A stretch of DNA of 64,000 bases, taken from Lysobacterales bacterium. GTDB taxonomy: Bacteria; Pseudomonadota; Gammaproteobacteria; Xanthomonadales; Xanthomonadaceae. The position numbers were made by a program, and so were the translations under genes. The notes beneath the pieces are model-generated. The model saw only the letters and a program-made list of their open reading frames with translations. It had not been told where the DNA came from and did not search any database. The stretch covers positions 35,982 to 99,981 of the forward strand of contig JAEKKX010000017.1 of assembly GCA_019510125.1 (NCBI GenBank), in the 5' to 3' direction. Every line of letters starts with the position of its first letter. Within the stretch, counting starts at the first letter, position 1. Positions 1 through 9,709 of the stretch are shown piece after piece.

Positions 1-2
1 CT

Positions 3-377
3 GTCGACGACGATGCGGCGCCCGATGTCGCGTTCGATCCCGCGCCCGGCGTCGCTGCGCCGGCCGCCGCCGATTTCGCCGACGCGGCGCGCACGCCGCC
101 CCCGGCGGAAGCCCCCGCACCGGCGCCTGCGCCGTCGCCCGCACCGTCGCGGCTGGACCCGCTGGCGCGCGCGGTGCCGACCTGGCACTCGGGCGGCGTC
201 GAGGTGGGCCCGCTGAATTCCGCCCCGCCGGGGCAGGGCCGGCTGGACCTGGCCAAGGCCTATCTCGAGATGGGCGACCGCGACACCGCGCGCAGCCTGC
301 TGCAGGAAGTCGCCGCCCGCGGCGACACTCTCGGCGTCCGCATGGAAGCCGAACGCCTGCTGCAGGGCCTGCGCTGA
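3..377 (+). CDS. fimV: FimV-like pilus/peptidoglycan-binding hub protein, C-terminal end only
   Basis: Only the last ~124 residues lie in the window; the reading frame is open from base 3 and stops at 375-377. An alanine/proline-rich linker (residues ~15-57 of the visible part) leads into a short C-terminal helical domain with the pattern [12 protein letters not shown] followed by ARSLLQEV and AERLL. That is the FimV C-terminal (TPR-like) domain, which in Pseudomonas acts in type IV pilus function and polar localisation. FimV directly upstream of truA and trpF is the usual order in Xanthomonadaceae. The N-terminal LysM and membrane parts are outside the window, so identification rests on the tail and on synteny. 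Confidence 0.75.
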   Translation, partial: VDDDAAPDVAFDPAPGVAAPAAADFADAARTPPPAEAPAPAPAPSPAPSRLDPLARAVPTWHSGGVEVGPLNSAPPGQGRLDLAKAYLEMGDRDTARSLLQEVAARGDTLGVRMEAERLLQGLR

Positions 378-415
378 GGGCCGGTCCCGCGGCGTCCGGA
401 CTGGCGGGATCGACG

Positions 416-1207
416 ATGCGCTACGCCCTCGGCGTCGAATACGACGGCAGCGACTTCCACGGCTGGCAGCGGCTGACCGCGCACGGCGAGGACGGTGGCC
501 CACCGACCCTGCAGGCCGCGCTCGAAGCGGCGTTGTCCGGCGTCGCCGATCATCCGGTCGAGACCGTCTGCGCCGGCCGCACCGACGCCGGGGTCCACGC
601 CGAATGCCAGGTGGCGCATTTCGATTCCGACGCCGTCCGCGACCCGCGCGGCTGGATGCTCGGCACCACCGCGCGGCTGCCGCCATCGATGCGCATCCGC
701 TGGTGTGCGCCGGTGCCGGACGATTTCAGCGCCCGCTTTTCGGCGCGCGCCCGCCGTTACCGCTATCGCCTGCTCAACCACCAGGTGCGCCCGGCGCTCG
801 GCCGGCAGTGGCTGGCCTGGGACCGTCGCCCGCTCGATGTCGCCGCGATGCATCGCGCCGCGCAGCAGTTGCTGGGCGAACGCGACTTCTCCGCCTTCCG
901 CACCGTCCACTGCCAGGCCGCGCATGCGCGCCGCGAACTGCAGCGGCTCGACGTGATCCGCGACGGCGAGATCGTCACCTTCAGCGTGCAGGCCAACGCC
1001 TTCCTGCACCACCAGGTGCGCAACATGGTCGGCTCGCTGCTGGACGTCGGCGCCGGCCTGCAGCCGGAGGCGTGGATCGCCGAGGTGCTCGAAGGCCGCG
1101 ATCGCACCTTGGCCGGACCGACCGCGCCGGCGCAGGGGCTGGTGTTCGTCGGCCCGCTGTATCCGCGCGACTGGCCGCTGCCGGCGGAGGTGCTGTTCGA
1201 TGCCTGA
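416..1207 (+). CDS. truA: tRNA pseudouridine(38-40) synthase TruA
   Basis: This enzyme isomerises uridines 38-40 in the anticodon stem-loop of tRNA to pseudouridine. The 263-residue protein has normal TruA length. It begins [17 protein letters not shown], and the catalytic motif RTDAGVHA places the nucleophilic aspartate at residue 57. The second half has the conserved [13 protein letters not shown] segment that holds the tRNA. The ATG at 416 lies 38 bp after fimV. The stop overlaps the trpF start by 8 bp, so the two are probably cotranscribed and translationally coupled. The order truA-trpF is common in gammaproteobacteria. Confidence 0.97.
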   Translation: MRYALGVEYDGSDFHGWQRLTAHGEDGGPPTLQAALEAALSGVADHPVETVCAGRTDAGVHAECQVAHFDSDAVRDPRGWMLGTTARLPPSMRIRWCAPVPDDFSARFSARARRYRYRLLNHQVRPALGRQWLAWDRRPLDVAAMHRAAQQLLGERDFSAFRTVHCQAAHARRELQRLDVIRDGEIVTFSVQANAFLHHQVRNMVGSLLDVGAGLQPEAWIAEVLEGRDRTLAGPTAPAQGLVFVGPLYPRDWPLPAEVLFDA

Positions 1208-1862
1208 TGCGTTCCGCTTCCCGCTGCGCACGCGGATGAAGTTCTGCGGCATGACCCGCGTGGACGACGCGCTGGCCGCCGCGGCGCTGGGCGTGGACGC
1301 GATCGGCCTGATCTTCGCCGCGCGCAGCAGGCGCCGGGTCGACCCCGCGGCGGCTGCGGCGATCCGCGCTGCGCTGCCGCCGCTGGTCGATGCGGTCGCG
1401 CTGTTCATGGACAACGACGCCGACGAGGTCCGCGCGACGATCGAGCGCGTGCGCCCGAGCCTGCTGCAGTTCCACGGCGGCGAGGACGACGCCTTCTGCG
1501 CCGGTTTCGGCCTGCCGTACCTCAAGGCGGTCGCGATGGGCGGCGAGGGCGAGCGCGCCGACACGCTGTGCGCGCGCTGGCCGCGGGCGGCGGCGTTCCT
1601 GTTCGACAGCCACGCGAAGGGCGAGGCCGGCGGCAGCGGCCGCACCTTCGACTGGGCGCGGGTGCCGGACGACTTCGCGCGGCCGTTCCTGGTCGCCGGC
1701 GGACTGACGCCCGACAACGTCGCCGACGCCATCCGCGCCACCGGCGGCTGGGGCGTGGACGTGTCCAGCGGGATCGAGGGCGACGTGCCCGGGGTCAAGG
1801 ACCTCGCCCGCATGCGCCGCTTCGCCGACGAAGTGCGCCGCACGGACGCCGCGCGCGCCTGA
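1200..1862 (+). CDS. trpF: Phosphoribosylanthranilate isomerase TrpF
   Basis: TrpF converts N-(5'-phosphoribosyl)anthranilate to CdRP in tryptophan synthesis. The protein has 220 residues in a single TIM barrel. The N-terminal motif MKFCGMTR carries the catalytic cysteine at residue 16. [22 protein letters not shown] (phosphate-binding loop) and the late [16 protein letters not shown] segment with the catalytic aspartate are all visible. I chose ATG 1200, overlapping truA, over an internal ATG at 1236 because family members keep a short leader before the KFCGMTR strand. It ends 14 bp from the convergent LysR gene. Two other tryptophan genes (trpB, trpA) follow beyond that regulator. Confidence 0.96.
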   Translation: MPDAFRFPLRTRMKFCGMTRVDDALAAAALGVDAIGLIFAARSRRRVDPAAAAAIRAALPPLVDAVALFMDNDADEVRATIERVRPSLLQFHGGEDDAFCAGFGLPYLKAVAMGGEGERADTLCARWPRAAAFLFDSHAKGEAGGSGRTFDWARVPDDFARPFLVAGGLTPDNVADAIRATGGWGVDVSSGIEGDVPGVKDLARMRRFADEVRRTDAARA

Positions 1863-1876
1863 CCCGCGAGAACGGC

Positions 1877-2767
1877 TCAGCCCGGCGCCAGCGCCTGCCG
1901 CAGCCAGTCCGCGAGACGCCCGATCCGCGGATCCGCGTTGCGCTTCGCCGCGCACAGCACCCACTGCGCGTCGGTCTCGACGAACCCCCAGGGCGCGATC
2001 AGCCGGCCGTTGGCGAGGTCCTCGGCCACCAGCGGTTCCGGTGCGATCGCGACTCCCAGCCCGGCCGCGGCCGCTTCCAGCAGGTAGTACAGCCGGTCGA
2101 AGCGGGTGCCCATCTGCAGCGTCGCCGGGTCGAGCGCGATCCGGGTCGCCCATTCCTGCCACGCCTGCGGCCGCGAGGCGGTGTGCAGCAGCGCGTGCGC
2201 CGCGATCGCCGACGGCGGCGCGCCGCGCAGCGCGTCGGCGCCGGGCCACAGCGGGCTGAGCACCGGGCCGATGCGCTCGGCCGCCAGCGCGTGGACCTGC
2301 CAGTCGACCGGCCACGGCGGCGTGGCGATCATCAGCGCCGCGTCCAGCCCGGCGAGGCGGGCGTCGGGCCGGCGTTCGTTCGCCGACAGGTGCAGCGGCA
2401 GGTCGGGGCACTCGCGCGCCAGCCTTTCGAGACGCGGGATCATCCATCGGGCGAGGATGCTGCCCGGGCAGCCCAGCACCAGCGGCGCCTGCTGCGGTCC
2501 GCGGCGCAGGTCGGCCCAGGCGCGGCGCAGGGGATCGAGCGCGTCCGCCGCCGCCGCGTGCAGGCGGCGGCCGGCCGGGGTCAGCGCCAGCCCGCGGCCC
2601 TCGCGGACGAACAGCGGCGCGCCCAGCGCCTCCTCGAGCTGGCGCAACTGGCGGCTCACCGCGCCGTGGGTGACGTGCAGTTCGGCCGCGGCGCGGCTGA
2701 CGCTGTCCAGCCGGGCGACGGCCTCGAAGGCGCGGAGGGCGTTGAGTGGGGGCAGGTCGCGGGCCAT
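1877..2767 (-). CDS. LysR-type regulator of the GcvA/TrpI type, divergent from trpBA
   Basis: This is a 296-residue LysR-type transcription factor. An N-terminal winged helix-turn-helix (residues ~5-65, with [24 protein letters not shown] and LTPAGRRL) is followed by a periplasmic-binding-like effector domain. The sequence style is that of the GcvA/TrpI branch. It is transcribed away from trpB, as trpI is from trpBA in Pseudomonas, where TrpI activates trpBA with indoleglycerol phosphate. A symmetrical T-N11-A operator lies immediately outside its start codon, so it probably represses itself and activates trpB. The regulatory role is inferred from family and arrangement. Naming it TrpI would need an orthology test, because this branch contains many paralogues. 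Confidence 0.85.
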   Translation of the reverse strand: MARDLPPLNALRAFEAVARLDSVSRAAAELHVTHGAVSRQLRQLEEALGAPLFVREGRGLALTPAGRRLHAAAADALDPLRRAWADLRRGPQQAPLVLGCPGSILARWMIPRLERLARECPDLPLHLSANERRPDARLAGLDAALMIATPPWPVDWQVHALAAERIGPVLSPLWPGADALRGAPPSAIAAHALLHTASRPQAWQEWATRIALDPATLQMGTRFDRLYYLLEAAAAGLGVAIAPEPLVAEDLANGRLIAPWGFVETDAQWVLCAAKRNADPRIGRLADWLRQALAPG

Positions 2768-2770
2768 GAC

Positions 2771-2789
2771 CTGTGAACTTTACTCACAG
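2771..2789. promoter_or_regulatory. LysR-type operator between the regulator and trpB
   Basis: CTGTGAACTTTACTCACAG is a perfect 6-bp inverted repeat with a 7-bp spacer. Within it, T2774 and A2786 form the symmetrical T-N11-A core of LysR-family sites. It ends 3 bp before the regulator's start codon and lies about 105 bp upstream of the chosen trpB start, the expected place for autorepression plus activation. The 7-bp spacer argues against a CRP/Clp site (TGTGA-N6-TCACA). Confidence 0.7.
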
Positions 2790-2892
2790 GTTGTGTTGAT
2801 TTCATGCCTTATGTCGACCCGGAGCCTGCGCTAAAGTGAGGGATCGCCGGCCGCCGTGGCCGTTGCGCGATTCCTTCAGGCGACTCGCCGTC

Positions 2893-4119
<1,227 letters not shown>

Positions 4120-4129
4120 TTCCTGCATC

Positions 4130-4293
4130 GTAGGAGCGACGTCAGTCGCGACCCCGCGCCGCCGCTCCCTCGCATCGCGCCCAACGCCCCGCCCCGCATA
4201 CCCGCTTTCGTCGCAGTCCGTTGTTCCGTTCGCTTGCGGCTCACGCCGCTCCTGCACGTCGTTCCGCTCGGTCGCGGCTTGCGCCGCTCCTAC
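4130..4293. repeat. Cluster of three GTAG-type REP palindromes between trpB and trpA
   Basis: Three related imperfect palindromes fill the trpB-trpA gap. The first, at 4130-4153 on the + strand, starts GTAGGAGCGACGTCAGTCGC (stem GCGAC/GTCGC). The third, at 4270-4293, is in opposite orientation and reads GTAGGAGCGGCGCAAGCCGC on the - strand. A degenerate middle copy on the - strand spans about 4234-4256. The 5' GTAG tetranucleotide followed by a hairpin is the hallmark of REP elements mobilised by RAYT-type Y1 transposases. No RAYT gene is visible in the window. The inverted outer pair could also form a large hairpin in the trpBA mRNA. Confidence 0.7.
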
Positions 4294-4317
4294 AAACAGC
4301 AAGAAGCCTCGCTTCCC

Positions 4318-5121
4318 ATGACCCGCATCGCCCCCCGCTTCGCCCAGCTCAAGTCCGCCGGCCGCAAGGCCCTGGTGCCGTTCCTCACCGCCGGCGATCC
4401 GTCGAAGGAGGCCACCGTGCCGGTGATGCACGCGCTGGTCGCCGCCGGGGCCGACGTGATCGAGCTCGGGGTGCCGTTCTCCGACCCGATGGCCGACGGA
4501 CCGACCATCCAGCGCAGTTCCGAGCGTGCGCTGGCGCGCGGCGCGGGCCTGACCTTCGTGCTCGACGCCGTGCGCGAATTCCGGGCGACCGACGCCGACA
4601 CGCCGGTGGTGCTGATGGGCTACCTCAACCCGGTCGAGATCCGCGGCTACGCCCGCTTCGCCGCCGATGCCGCCGCGGCCGGGGTCGACGGCCTGCTGCT
4701 GGTCGACCTGCCGCCGGAAGAGGCCGACGACCTGCGCGCGGCGATGCGCGAGCACGGCCTGTCGCTGATCCTGCTGGCGTCGCCGACCACGCCCGACGCC
4801 CGGCTCGACCGTCTCTGCGCCGACGCCGAGGGCTACCTCTACTACGTCAGCTACGCCGGCGTGACCGGCGCCGATCGCCTGGACGCCGGGGACGCCGGCG
4901 CGCACCTGGCGACGATCCGCGCCCGCGCCGGGGCGCCGGTGGTGGCCGGGTTCGGCATCAAGGACGCCGCCAGCGCGGCGGCGATGGCGCGTTCGGCCGA
5001 CGGCGTGGTGGTCGGCAGCGCGCTGGTCGCGGCGCTGGCCGACGCGACCGACGTCGCCGACGCCCAGGCCCGCGCCCGGACGTTCCTCGCCCCGCTGCGG
5101 GCCGCACTCGACGCCGGCTGA
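4318..5121 (+). CDS. trpA: Tryptophan synthase alpha chain TrpA
   Basis: TrpA cleaves indole-3-glycerol phosphate to indole, which is channelled to TrpB. The 267-residue TIM-barrel protein keeps both catalytic acids, E49 in DVIELGVPFSDP and D60 in MADGPT. The tyrosine-containing YYVSYAGVTG loop and the GFGIKDA phosphate site are also intact. The open frame runs back to 4234, through the REP repeats. Homology begins at MTRIAPRFAQLK, so the start is ATG 4318. The REP cluster places it about 200 bp behind trpB, yet the same operon is expected. Confidence 0.97.
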   Translation: MTRIAPRFAQLKSAGRKALVPFLTAGDPSKEATVPVMHALVAAGADVIELGVPFSDPMADGPTIQRSSERALARGAGLTFVLDAVREFRATDADTPVVLMGYLNPVEIRGYARFAADAAAAGVDGLLLVDLPPEEADDLRAAMREHGLSLILLASPTTPDARLDRLCADAEGYLYYVSYAGVTGADRLDAGDAGAHLATIRARAGAPVVAGFGIKDAASAAAMARSADGVVVGSALVAALADATDVADAQARARTFLAPLRAALDAG

Positions 5122-5292
5122 GCGCCCGGCCCATCCCCGCGATCTTGCCGCGACCCTGCGCCGGCGTAGGGGGCGTTTCCTTGTGGATCAATGGCTTGCC
5201 GGCGATGGCGGCGTCGCCGCGGCCTGATAGACTTGCGAGCCGGTCGGGGAGTGACCGGATCCCGTCCCTCTTCACCGGAAAGGTTTCCACGC

Positions 5293-6180
5293 ATGTCCTG
5301 GCTCAAGAAACTGATGCCCGCGAGCATCCGCACCGACACCAATGCCGCGCGCAAGCGCAGCGTGCCCGAAGGGCTGTGGGAGAAGTGCGACGGCTGCGGC
5401 GCGGTGCTCTACCGCCAGGAGCTTGAGGACAACCTCGAAGTCTGTCCGAAGTGCGGTTTCCACGGCGCGATCCGCGCCCGCCGCCGCCTCGGCGCCTTCC
5501 TCGACGCCGGCACCGGCATCGAGATCGCGCCGGAACTCGGCCCGGTCGATGTCCTCAAGTTCAAGGACCAGAAGAAGTACTCCGACCGGATCAAGGCCGC
5601 GCAGAAGAACACCGGCGAGCGCGATGCGCTGATCGCGATGGAGGGCGCGCTGCGCGGCCGTCCGATCGTCGCCGCCGCGTTCGACTTCGCGTTCATGGGC
5701 GGCTCGATGGGCTCGGTCGTCGGCGAGCGCTTCACCCGCGGCGTCGAGCGCGCGGTCGACCTGCAGGCGCCGTTCGTGTGCTTCTCCGCCAGCGGCGGCG
5801 CGCGCATGCACGAGAGCCTGTTCTCGCTGATGCAGATGGCCAAGACCTCCGCCGCGCTCGGTCGCCTGCGGGCGAAGGGCCTGCCGTACATCTCGGTGAT
5901 GACCAACCCGACCACCGGCGGCGTGTCCGCGTCGTTCGCGATGCTGGGCGACGTCAACATCGCCGAGCCCGGCGCGCTGATCGGCTTCGCCGGTCCGCGC
6001 GTGATCGAACAGACCGTCCGCCAGACCCTGCCCGAAGGGTTCCAGCGCCCCGAATTCCTGCTCGAGCACGGCGTGCTCGACCAGATCTGCGACCGCCGCG
6101 AGCTGCGCGAACGCATCGCCCACCTGGTCGCGCTGCTGATGAAGCTGCCGGAGCCGGAGGACGAGGCGGCGGAAGCCTGA
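5293..6180 (+). CDS. accD: Acetyl-CoA carboxylase carboxyltransferase subunit beta AccD
   Basis: AccD is the beta half of the carboxyltransferase that makes malonyl-CoA for fatty acid synthesis. It has 295 residues, a normal length. The N-terminal four-cysteine zinc ribbon uses C32, C35, C51 and C54. A crotonase-like carboxyltransferase domain follows, with [11 protein letters not shown] and the [12 protein letters not shown] segment that forms the CoA oxyanion hole. The start is ATG 5293 (MSWLKKLMP). The position right after trpBA is typical for gammaproteobacteria. A weak extended -10-like TGATAGACT about 70 bp upstream suggests it may have its own promoter. Confidence 0.97.
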   Translation: MSWLKKLMPASIRTDTNAARKRSVPEGLWEKCDGCGAVLYRQELEDNLEVCPKCGFHGAIRARRRLGAFLDAGTGIEIAPELGPVDVLKFKDQKKYSDRIKAAQKNTGERDALIAMEGALRGRPIVAAAFDFAFMGGSMGSVVGERFTRGVERAVDLQAPFVCFSASGGARMHESLFSLMQMAKTSAALGRLRAKGLPYISVMTNPTTGGVSASFAMLGDVNIAEPGALIGFAGPRVIEQTVRQTLPEGFQRPEFLLEHGVLDQICDRRELRERIAHLVALLMKLPEPEDEAAEA

Positions 6181-6225
6181 GTCCGCGTCCCGTGCGTCGC
6201 ACGTGGTACGGGTCGCGGACAGGCG

Positions 6226-6300
6226 CGTCATCCTCGCGAACGCGAGGACCCGCGTTCGATCGCCGATTCGCGTCGGGTCCCCGCATTCGCGAGGATGACG
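6226..6300. repeat. Imperfect inverted repeat between accD and glmM
   Basis: Two arms of about 28 bp face each other. The left arm begins CGTCATCCTCGCGAACGCG at 6226, and its near-complement ends CATTCGCGAGGATGACG at 6300. The ~20-bp centre is unpaired. In RNA this gives a long hairpin without a U-tract, so it could be an RNA-processing site, a weak terminator for accD, or a repeat of the REP type. I see no second copy in this window. Confidence 0.6.
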
Positions 6301-6363
6301 GCATCGGCTCGCCTTTTCCGTCTTGACGACATCAAGACCACATACGCTTTGGGGCGTTTTTCG

Positions 6364-7734
6364 ATGAGCAGAAAGTACTTCGGCACCGACGGCATCCGCG
6401 GACGCGTGGGCGAGGGCCCGATCTCGGCGGACTTCGTGCTGCGGCTGGGCAACGCCTACGGCCATGCGCTGCGCGAGGCGGGCATGCGCCCGGACGCGCG
6501 CGCCGGCGGGCAGTGGCGCAAGCCGCTGGTGGTGATCGGCAAGGACACCCGCATCTCCAACTACATGTTCGAGGCGGCGCTGGAGGCCGGGCTGGTCGCG
6601 GCCGGCGTCGACGTGCAGTTGATGGGCCCGATGCCGACGCCGGCGGTCTCGCACCTCACCCGGTCGCTGGGCGCGGACGGCGGCATCGTCATCAGCGCCT
6701 CGCACAATCCGCACTACGACAACGGCATCAAGTTCTTCTCGGCCGAGGGCGAAAAGCTCGACGACGCCACCGAACTGGCGATCGAGGCCGCGCTCGACAA
6801 ACCGTTCTCGACGGTGCCGTCCGACCAGCTCGGCAAGGCGGTGCGCACCCGCGACGCGATCGGCCGCTACGTCGAGGCGTGCAAGGGTTCGGTGCCGCGG
6901 CGGTTCGACCTCGGCGGCATGCGCATCGTCGTCGACTGCGCCCACGGCGCGACCTACCAGGTCGGCCCGCTGGTGCTGCGCGAGATGGGCGCGCGGGTCG
7001 AGGCCATCGGCGTCGATCCCAACGGCCTGAACATCAACGACGGCGTCGGCTCGACCCATCCCGAGGCGCTGGTCGAGCGCGTGCGCGAGACCGGCGCCGA
7101 CCTCGGCATCGCCTTCGACGGCGACGGCGACCGCGTGCTGTTCGTCGACGGCGCCGGCCAGGTGCGCGACGGCGACGATCTGCTGTACGTGCTCGCCACC
7201 GACTGGAAGGACGGCGGCCGCCTGCGCGGGCCGGTGGTCGGCACGTTGATGACCAACTACGGGCTGGAGCGCGCCTTCGCCGAGCGCGGCATCGCGTTCG
7301 TGCGCACCAAGGTCGGCGATCGCTACGTCCACCAGGCGCTGCTGGAGCGCGACGGCATTCTCGGCGGCGAGACCTCCGGCCACCTGCTGTGCCTGGACCG
7401 GGTCAGTTCCGGCGACGGCATCGTCAGCGCGCTGCAGGTGCTGGAAGTCCTGCGCCGGCGCGGGCTGAGCCTGCAGCAGTTGCTGGCCGGGTTCGGCAAG
7501 GTCCCGCAGAAGACCGTCAACGTGAAGGTCGCCGCCGGCAGTCGCCCGGCCGAGGCCGAGAGCGTCAAGGCCGCGCTGGCCGCGGCGCAGGCGGCGGTGC
7601 AGGGCAGGGGGCGCGCGTTCCTGCGCCCGTCCGGCACCGAGCCGGTGGTCCGGGTCACGGTCGAGGCCGACGACGCCGGCCTGATGCAGGCGACCCTCGA
7701 CCGCCTGGCCGACGCGGTCCGCGCCGCGGCTTGA
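6364..7734 (+). CDS. glmM: Phosphoglucosamine mutase GlmM
   Basis: GlmM interconverts glucosamine-6-phosphate and glucosamine-1-phosphate on the way to UDP-GlcNAc for peptidoglycan and LPS. The 456-residue protein opens [15 protein letters not shown]. The phosphoserine is S113 in [11 protein letters not shown], the Mg2+ loop DGDGDR is near residue 255, and the C-terminal sugar-phosphate loop [11 protein letters not shown] is present. These are the four standard alpha-D-phosphohexomutase domains. The start at 6364 removes 23 non-homologous residues of the longer open frame. A short GC-rich segment after residue 45 makes it slightly longer than E. coli GlmM. Confidence 0.96.
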   Translation: MSRKYFGTDGIRGRVGEGPISADFVLRLGNAYGHALREAGMRPDARAGGQWRKPLVVIGKDTRISNYMFEAALEAGLVAAGVDVQLMGPMPTPAVSHLTRSLGADGGIVISASHNPHYDNGIKFFSAEGEKLDDATELAIEAALDKPFSTVPSDQLGKAVRTRDAIGRYVEACKGSVPRRFDLGGMRIVVDCAHGATYQVGPLVLREMGARVEAIGVDPNGLNINDGVGSTHPEALVERVRETGADLGIAFDGDGDRVLFVDGAGQVRDGDDLLYVLATDWKDGGRLRGPVVGTLMTNYGLERAFAERGIAFVRTKVGDRYVHQALLERDGILGGETSGHLLCLDRVSSGDGIVSALQVLEVLRRRGLSLQQLLAGFGKVPQKTVNVKVAAGSRPAEAESVKAALAAAQAAVQGRGRAFLRPSGTEPVVRVTVEADDAGLMQATLDRLADAVRAAA

Positions 7735-7743
7735 GCGCGGTCC

Positions 7744-7757
7744 TTGACCAGGCTCAA
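7744..7757. promoter_or_regulatory. FNR/Anr-like box downstream of glmM
   Basis: TTGACCAGGCTCAA matches the FNR/Anr pattern TTGA-N6-TCAA and resembles Pseudomonas-type Anr sites. It lies 136 bp upstream of the following oxygenase gene. The nearest -10-like hexamer (GATAAT, 7840-7845) is about 90 bp from the box centre. That is too far for classical -41.5 activation, so this copy may be non-functional or act differently. Confidence 0.3.
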
Positions 7758-7892
7758 GCCGGCGCCGGCCGCGTTCGCGCAGACTCCCTCGCCGGACCAG
7801 GACGGGCCTCGCCACCTGCCGGCGGACCGCCGGCCGGGCGATAATCCGTTCCCAACGACAAGCACGCGCATTCCACAGGACGACACGACGTC

Positions 7893-8849
7893 ATGAGCGA
7901 CCAGCCCTACATCCCGACCCTGGACATCCGCCGTTTCACCGCGCCGAAGGACAGCGCCGACCGCGACGCCTTCGTCGCCGAACTCGGCGCCGCCTATCGC
8001 GAGTGGGGCTTCGCCGGCATCCGCGGCCACGGCATCCCGCAGGACCTCATCGACGGCGCCTACGACGCCTTCGTCAAGTTCTTCGCCCTGCCCGAGGCCG
8101 TGAAGAAGCAGTACCACATCGCCGGCGGCGGCGGCGCCCGCGGGTACACCGCGTTCGGCGTCGAAACCGCCAAGGACTCCAAGCATTTCGATCTCAAGGA
8201 GTTCTGGCACGTCGGCCGCGAGCACCGCGACGCGAAGTACGCCGACGTGATGCCGGCGAACGTGTGGCCGGCCGAGGTGCCGGAGTTCCGCGAGCGCGCA
8301 CTGGCGCTGTACGACGCGCTCGACGGCCTCGGCGCGCGCATGCTGTCCGCGCTGGCGCTGAACCTCGGCCTGGCCGAGAACTTCTTCGCCGACAAGACCG
8401 ACAACGGCAATTCGATCCTGCGCCCGATCCACTACCCGCCGATCACCACCGACGACGTGCCGAACGTCCGCGCCGGCGCGCACGAGGACATCAACCTGAT
8501 CACGCTGCTGGTCGGCGCCAGCGCCGAAGGCCTGCAGGTGCTGTCGCGCAAGGGCGAATGGGTGCCGTACACCGCCGCCGCCGACACCATCGTGGTCAAC
8601 ATCGGCGACATGCTGCAGCGCCTGACCAACCACGTGCTGCCCTCGACCACCCACCGCGTGGTCAACCCGCCGGGCGACAAGGCCCGCCAGCCGCGCTACT
8701 CCACGCCGTTCTTCCTGCATCCGAACCCGGATTTCCTGATCGACGTGCTGCCGAACTGCGTCGACGCCGACAACCCGAGCCGCTATCCGGAGCCGATCAC
8801 CGCCCAGGGCTACCTCGAGGAGCGCCTGCGCGAGATCAAGCTGAAGTGA
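7893..8849 (+). CDS. 2-oxoglutarate/Fe(II) oxygenase of the isopenicillin N synthase-like family
   Basis: This 318-residue protein has the two-part structure of DIOX_N plus 2OG-FeII oxygenase. The N-terminal half contains WGFAGIRGHGIP. The iron ligands are H197 and D199 in AGAHEDIN and H254 in STTHRVV, and R268-x-S270 in RYSTPFF binds the 2-oxoglutarate carboxylate. All catalytic residues are intact. Members of this family hydroxylate or desaturate small molecules. Substrate cannot be told from sequence, and calling it an antibiotic synthase would be unjustified. It stands alone between glmM and a terminator. Confidence 0.85.
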   Translation: MSDQPYIPTLDIRRFTAPKDSADRDAFVAELGAAYREWGFAGIRGHGIPQDLIDGAYDAFVKFFALPEAVKKQYHIAGGGGARGYTAFGVETAKDSKHFDLKEFWHVGREHRDAKYADVMPANVWPAEVPEFRERALALYDALDGLGARMLSALALNLGLAENFFADKTDNGNSILRPIHYPPITTDDVPNVRAGAHEDINLITLLVGASAEGLQVLSRKGEWVPYTAAADTIVVNIGDMLQRLTNHVLPSTTHRVVNPPGDKARQPRYSTPFFLHPNPDFLIDVLPNCVDADNPSRYPEPITAQGYLEERLREIKLK

Positions 8850-8893
8850 TGGCCGCGCGTCGCCCTTCGGCGACGCACACCGCGGCATGAACG

Positions 8894-8924
8894 CGAAGGG
8901 CCGGCAGCGATGCCGGCCCTTTCG
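8894..8924. terminator. Bidirectional intrinsic terminator between two convergent oxygenase genes
   Basis: GCGAAGGGCCGGCA and TGCCGGCCCTTTCGC pair as a long GC-rich stem around a GCGA loop. The A and T stretches within the stem give a short U-run in both directions. It sits between the + strand oxygenase ending at 8849 and the - strand gene ending at 8952, so it can end both transcripts. Confidence 0.8.
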
Positions 8925-8951
8925 CTTGCCGCACGGACGGCGCCGCGACGC

Positions 8952-9641
8952 TCAGCTCGCCATCCAGAAGAACACCGCCGCCATGCGCTTGGTCTCCAGG
9001 GTGTCGCCGCAGTAGCGGGTGGCGCTGTGGATCAGGTTGCTGTGGTACAGCAGCATCGTGTTGTAGCGATACGGCACGACCAGATCCTCGACGAACGAAT
9101 CCGGCGGCACGAAGCGCGTGCCCAGCGCTTCGACGAGATTGGCGTGCGGCGGCGGCGCGATGTTGCCGCCGCGCTGGCCCATCGGCAGGCGCTGCCGGTA
9201 GAAGGCGGTGCCGCAGTCGGCCGGCACGTTCGGGTTGAGGTACAGCACCGCGGCGAACCGACACATCTTCCGCGAATCGGTGTGCGGCCGGGGCTCGCAC
9301 TCGTCGCGGCCCACCACCTGGATGCAGTTGTGGTTGAGCCGCGCGTTGTCGTCGCCGGTGTCGCCGACCCACAGCTTCTTCTTGCCGGTGGCCTGTTTCA
9401 CCTTGGCTTCGACGATCGCCAGTTCCTCCGGTTGCAGGCCCGGGATCACGCGCAGGCCGGGCCAGCTCTCCGGCTTGTGCGGATAGCCCTCGATCCAGTC
9501 GGTCCGCTGCAGGGTGCGGCTGCGCACGGCGTCGGGGTCGGGCAGGACGTCCTCGATCAGCCAGTAGTCGCGGCCCGGGGTGGGCTTGCGGTAGGGCAGG
9601 ACGGGCAGGCGGGGCGGGGCGGGCGGGAAGCGTGCGTTCAT
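8952..9641 (-). CDS. DUF6445 family protein, likely 2-oxoglutarate/Fe(II) dioxygenase fold
   Basis: The protein has 229 residues and no signal peptide. It resembles the DUF6445 family. PHTDSRKM gives an H120-x-D122 pair, and a distal histidine (H205, in SNLIHSA) and R219 (TKRMAAVFF) fall where a jelly-roll 2OG oxygenase needs them. YLNPNVPADCGTAFYR resembles the prolyl-4-hydroxylase-like core strand. Activity is inferred and the substrate unknown. The gene is transcribed toward the other oxygenase and shares its terminator. An FNR/Anr-like box 36 bp upstream of the start, plus a TAGAGT -10 (9655-9650), would put the transcript start almost on the ATG. Confidence 0.7.
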   Translation of the reverse strand: MNARFPPAPPRLPVLPYRKPTPGRDYWLIEDVLPDPDAVRSRTLQRTDWIEGYPHKPESWPGLRVIPGLQPEELAIVEAKVKQATGKKKLWVGDTGDDNARLNHNCIQVVGRDECEPRPHTDSRKMCRFAAVLYLNPNVPADCGTAFYRQRLPMGQRGGNIAPPPHANLVEALGTRFVPPDSFVEDLVVPYRYNTMLLYHSNLIHSATRYCGDTLETKRMAAVFFWMAS

Positions 9642-9676
9642 GGCCGGCGACTCTACCGGAAGCCCGGCGGCGGGCG

Positions 9677-9690
9677 TTGACCGGCCTCAA
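9677..9690. promoter_or_regulatory. FNR/Anr-like box upstream of the DUF6445 gene
   Basis: TTGACCGGCCTCAA fits TTGA-N6-TCAA. Its centre (9683.5) is about 40-41 bp from the transcription start (near 9643) predicted by a TAGAGT -10 hexamer on the - strand at 9655-9650. That spacing is what class II FNR-type activation requires. The resulting mRNA would be nearly leaderless, since the ATG is at 9641. No experimental support is available here. Confidence 0.4.
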
Positions 9691-9709
9691 GCCGGCGGGT
9701 TCGGTGGCG

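Noticed and set aside
2771..2789. CRP/Clp binding site reading of the palindrome upstream of trpB
   Set aside because: The half-sites TGTGA/TCACA are 7 bp apart and not 6, and the T-N11-A core plus the divergent LysR gene fit better.
6323..6348. TTGACG upstream of glmM as a -35 element
   Set aside because: No -10-like hexamer is found at a usable distance; the best candidates are only 12-14 bp away.
7893..8849. Naming the oxygenase an isopenicillin N synthase in an antibiotic cluster
   Set aside because: Only the general fold is supported, and no peptide synthetase or other biosynthetic genes are nearby.
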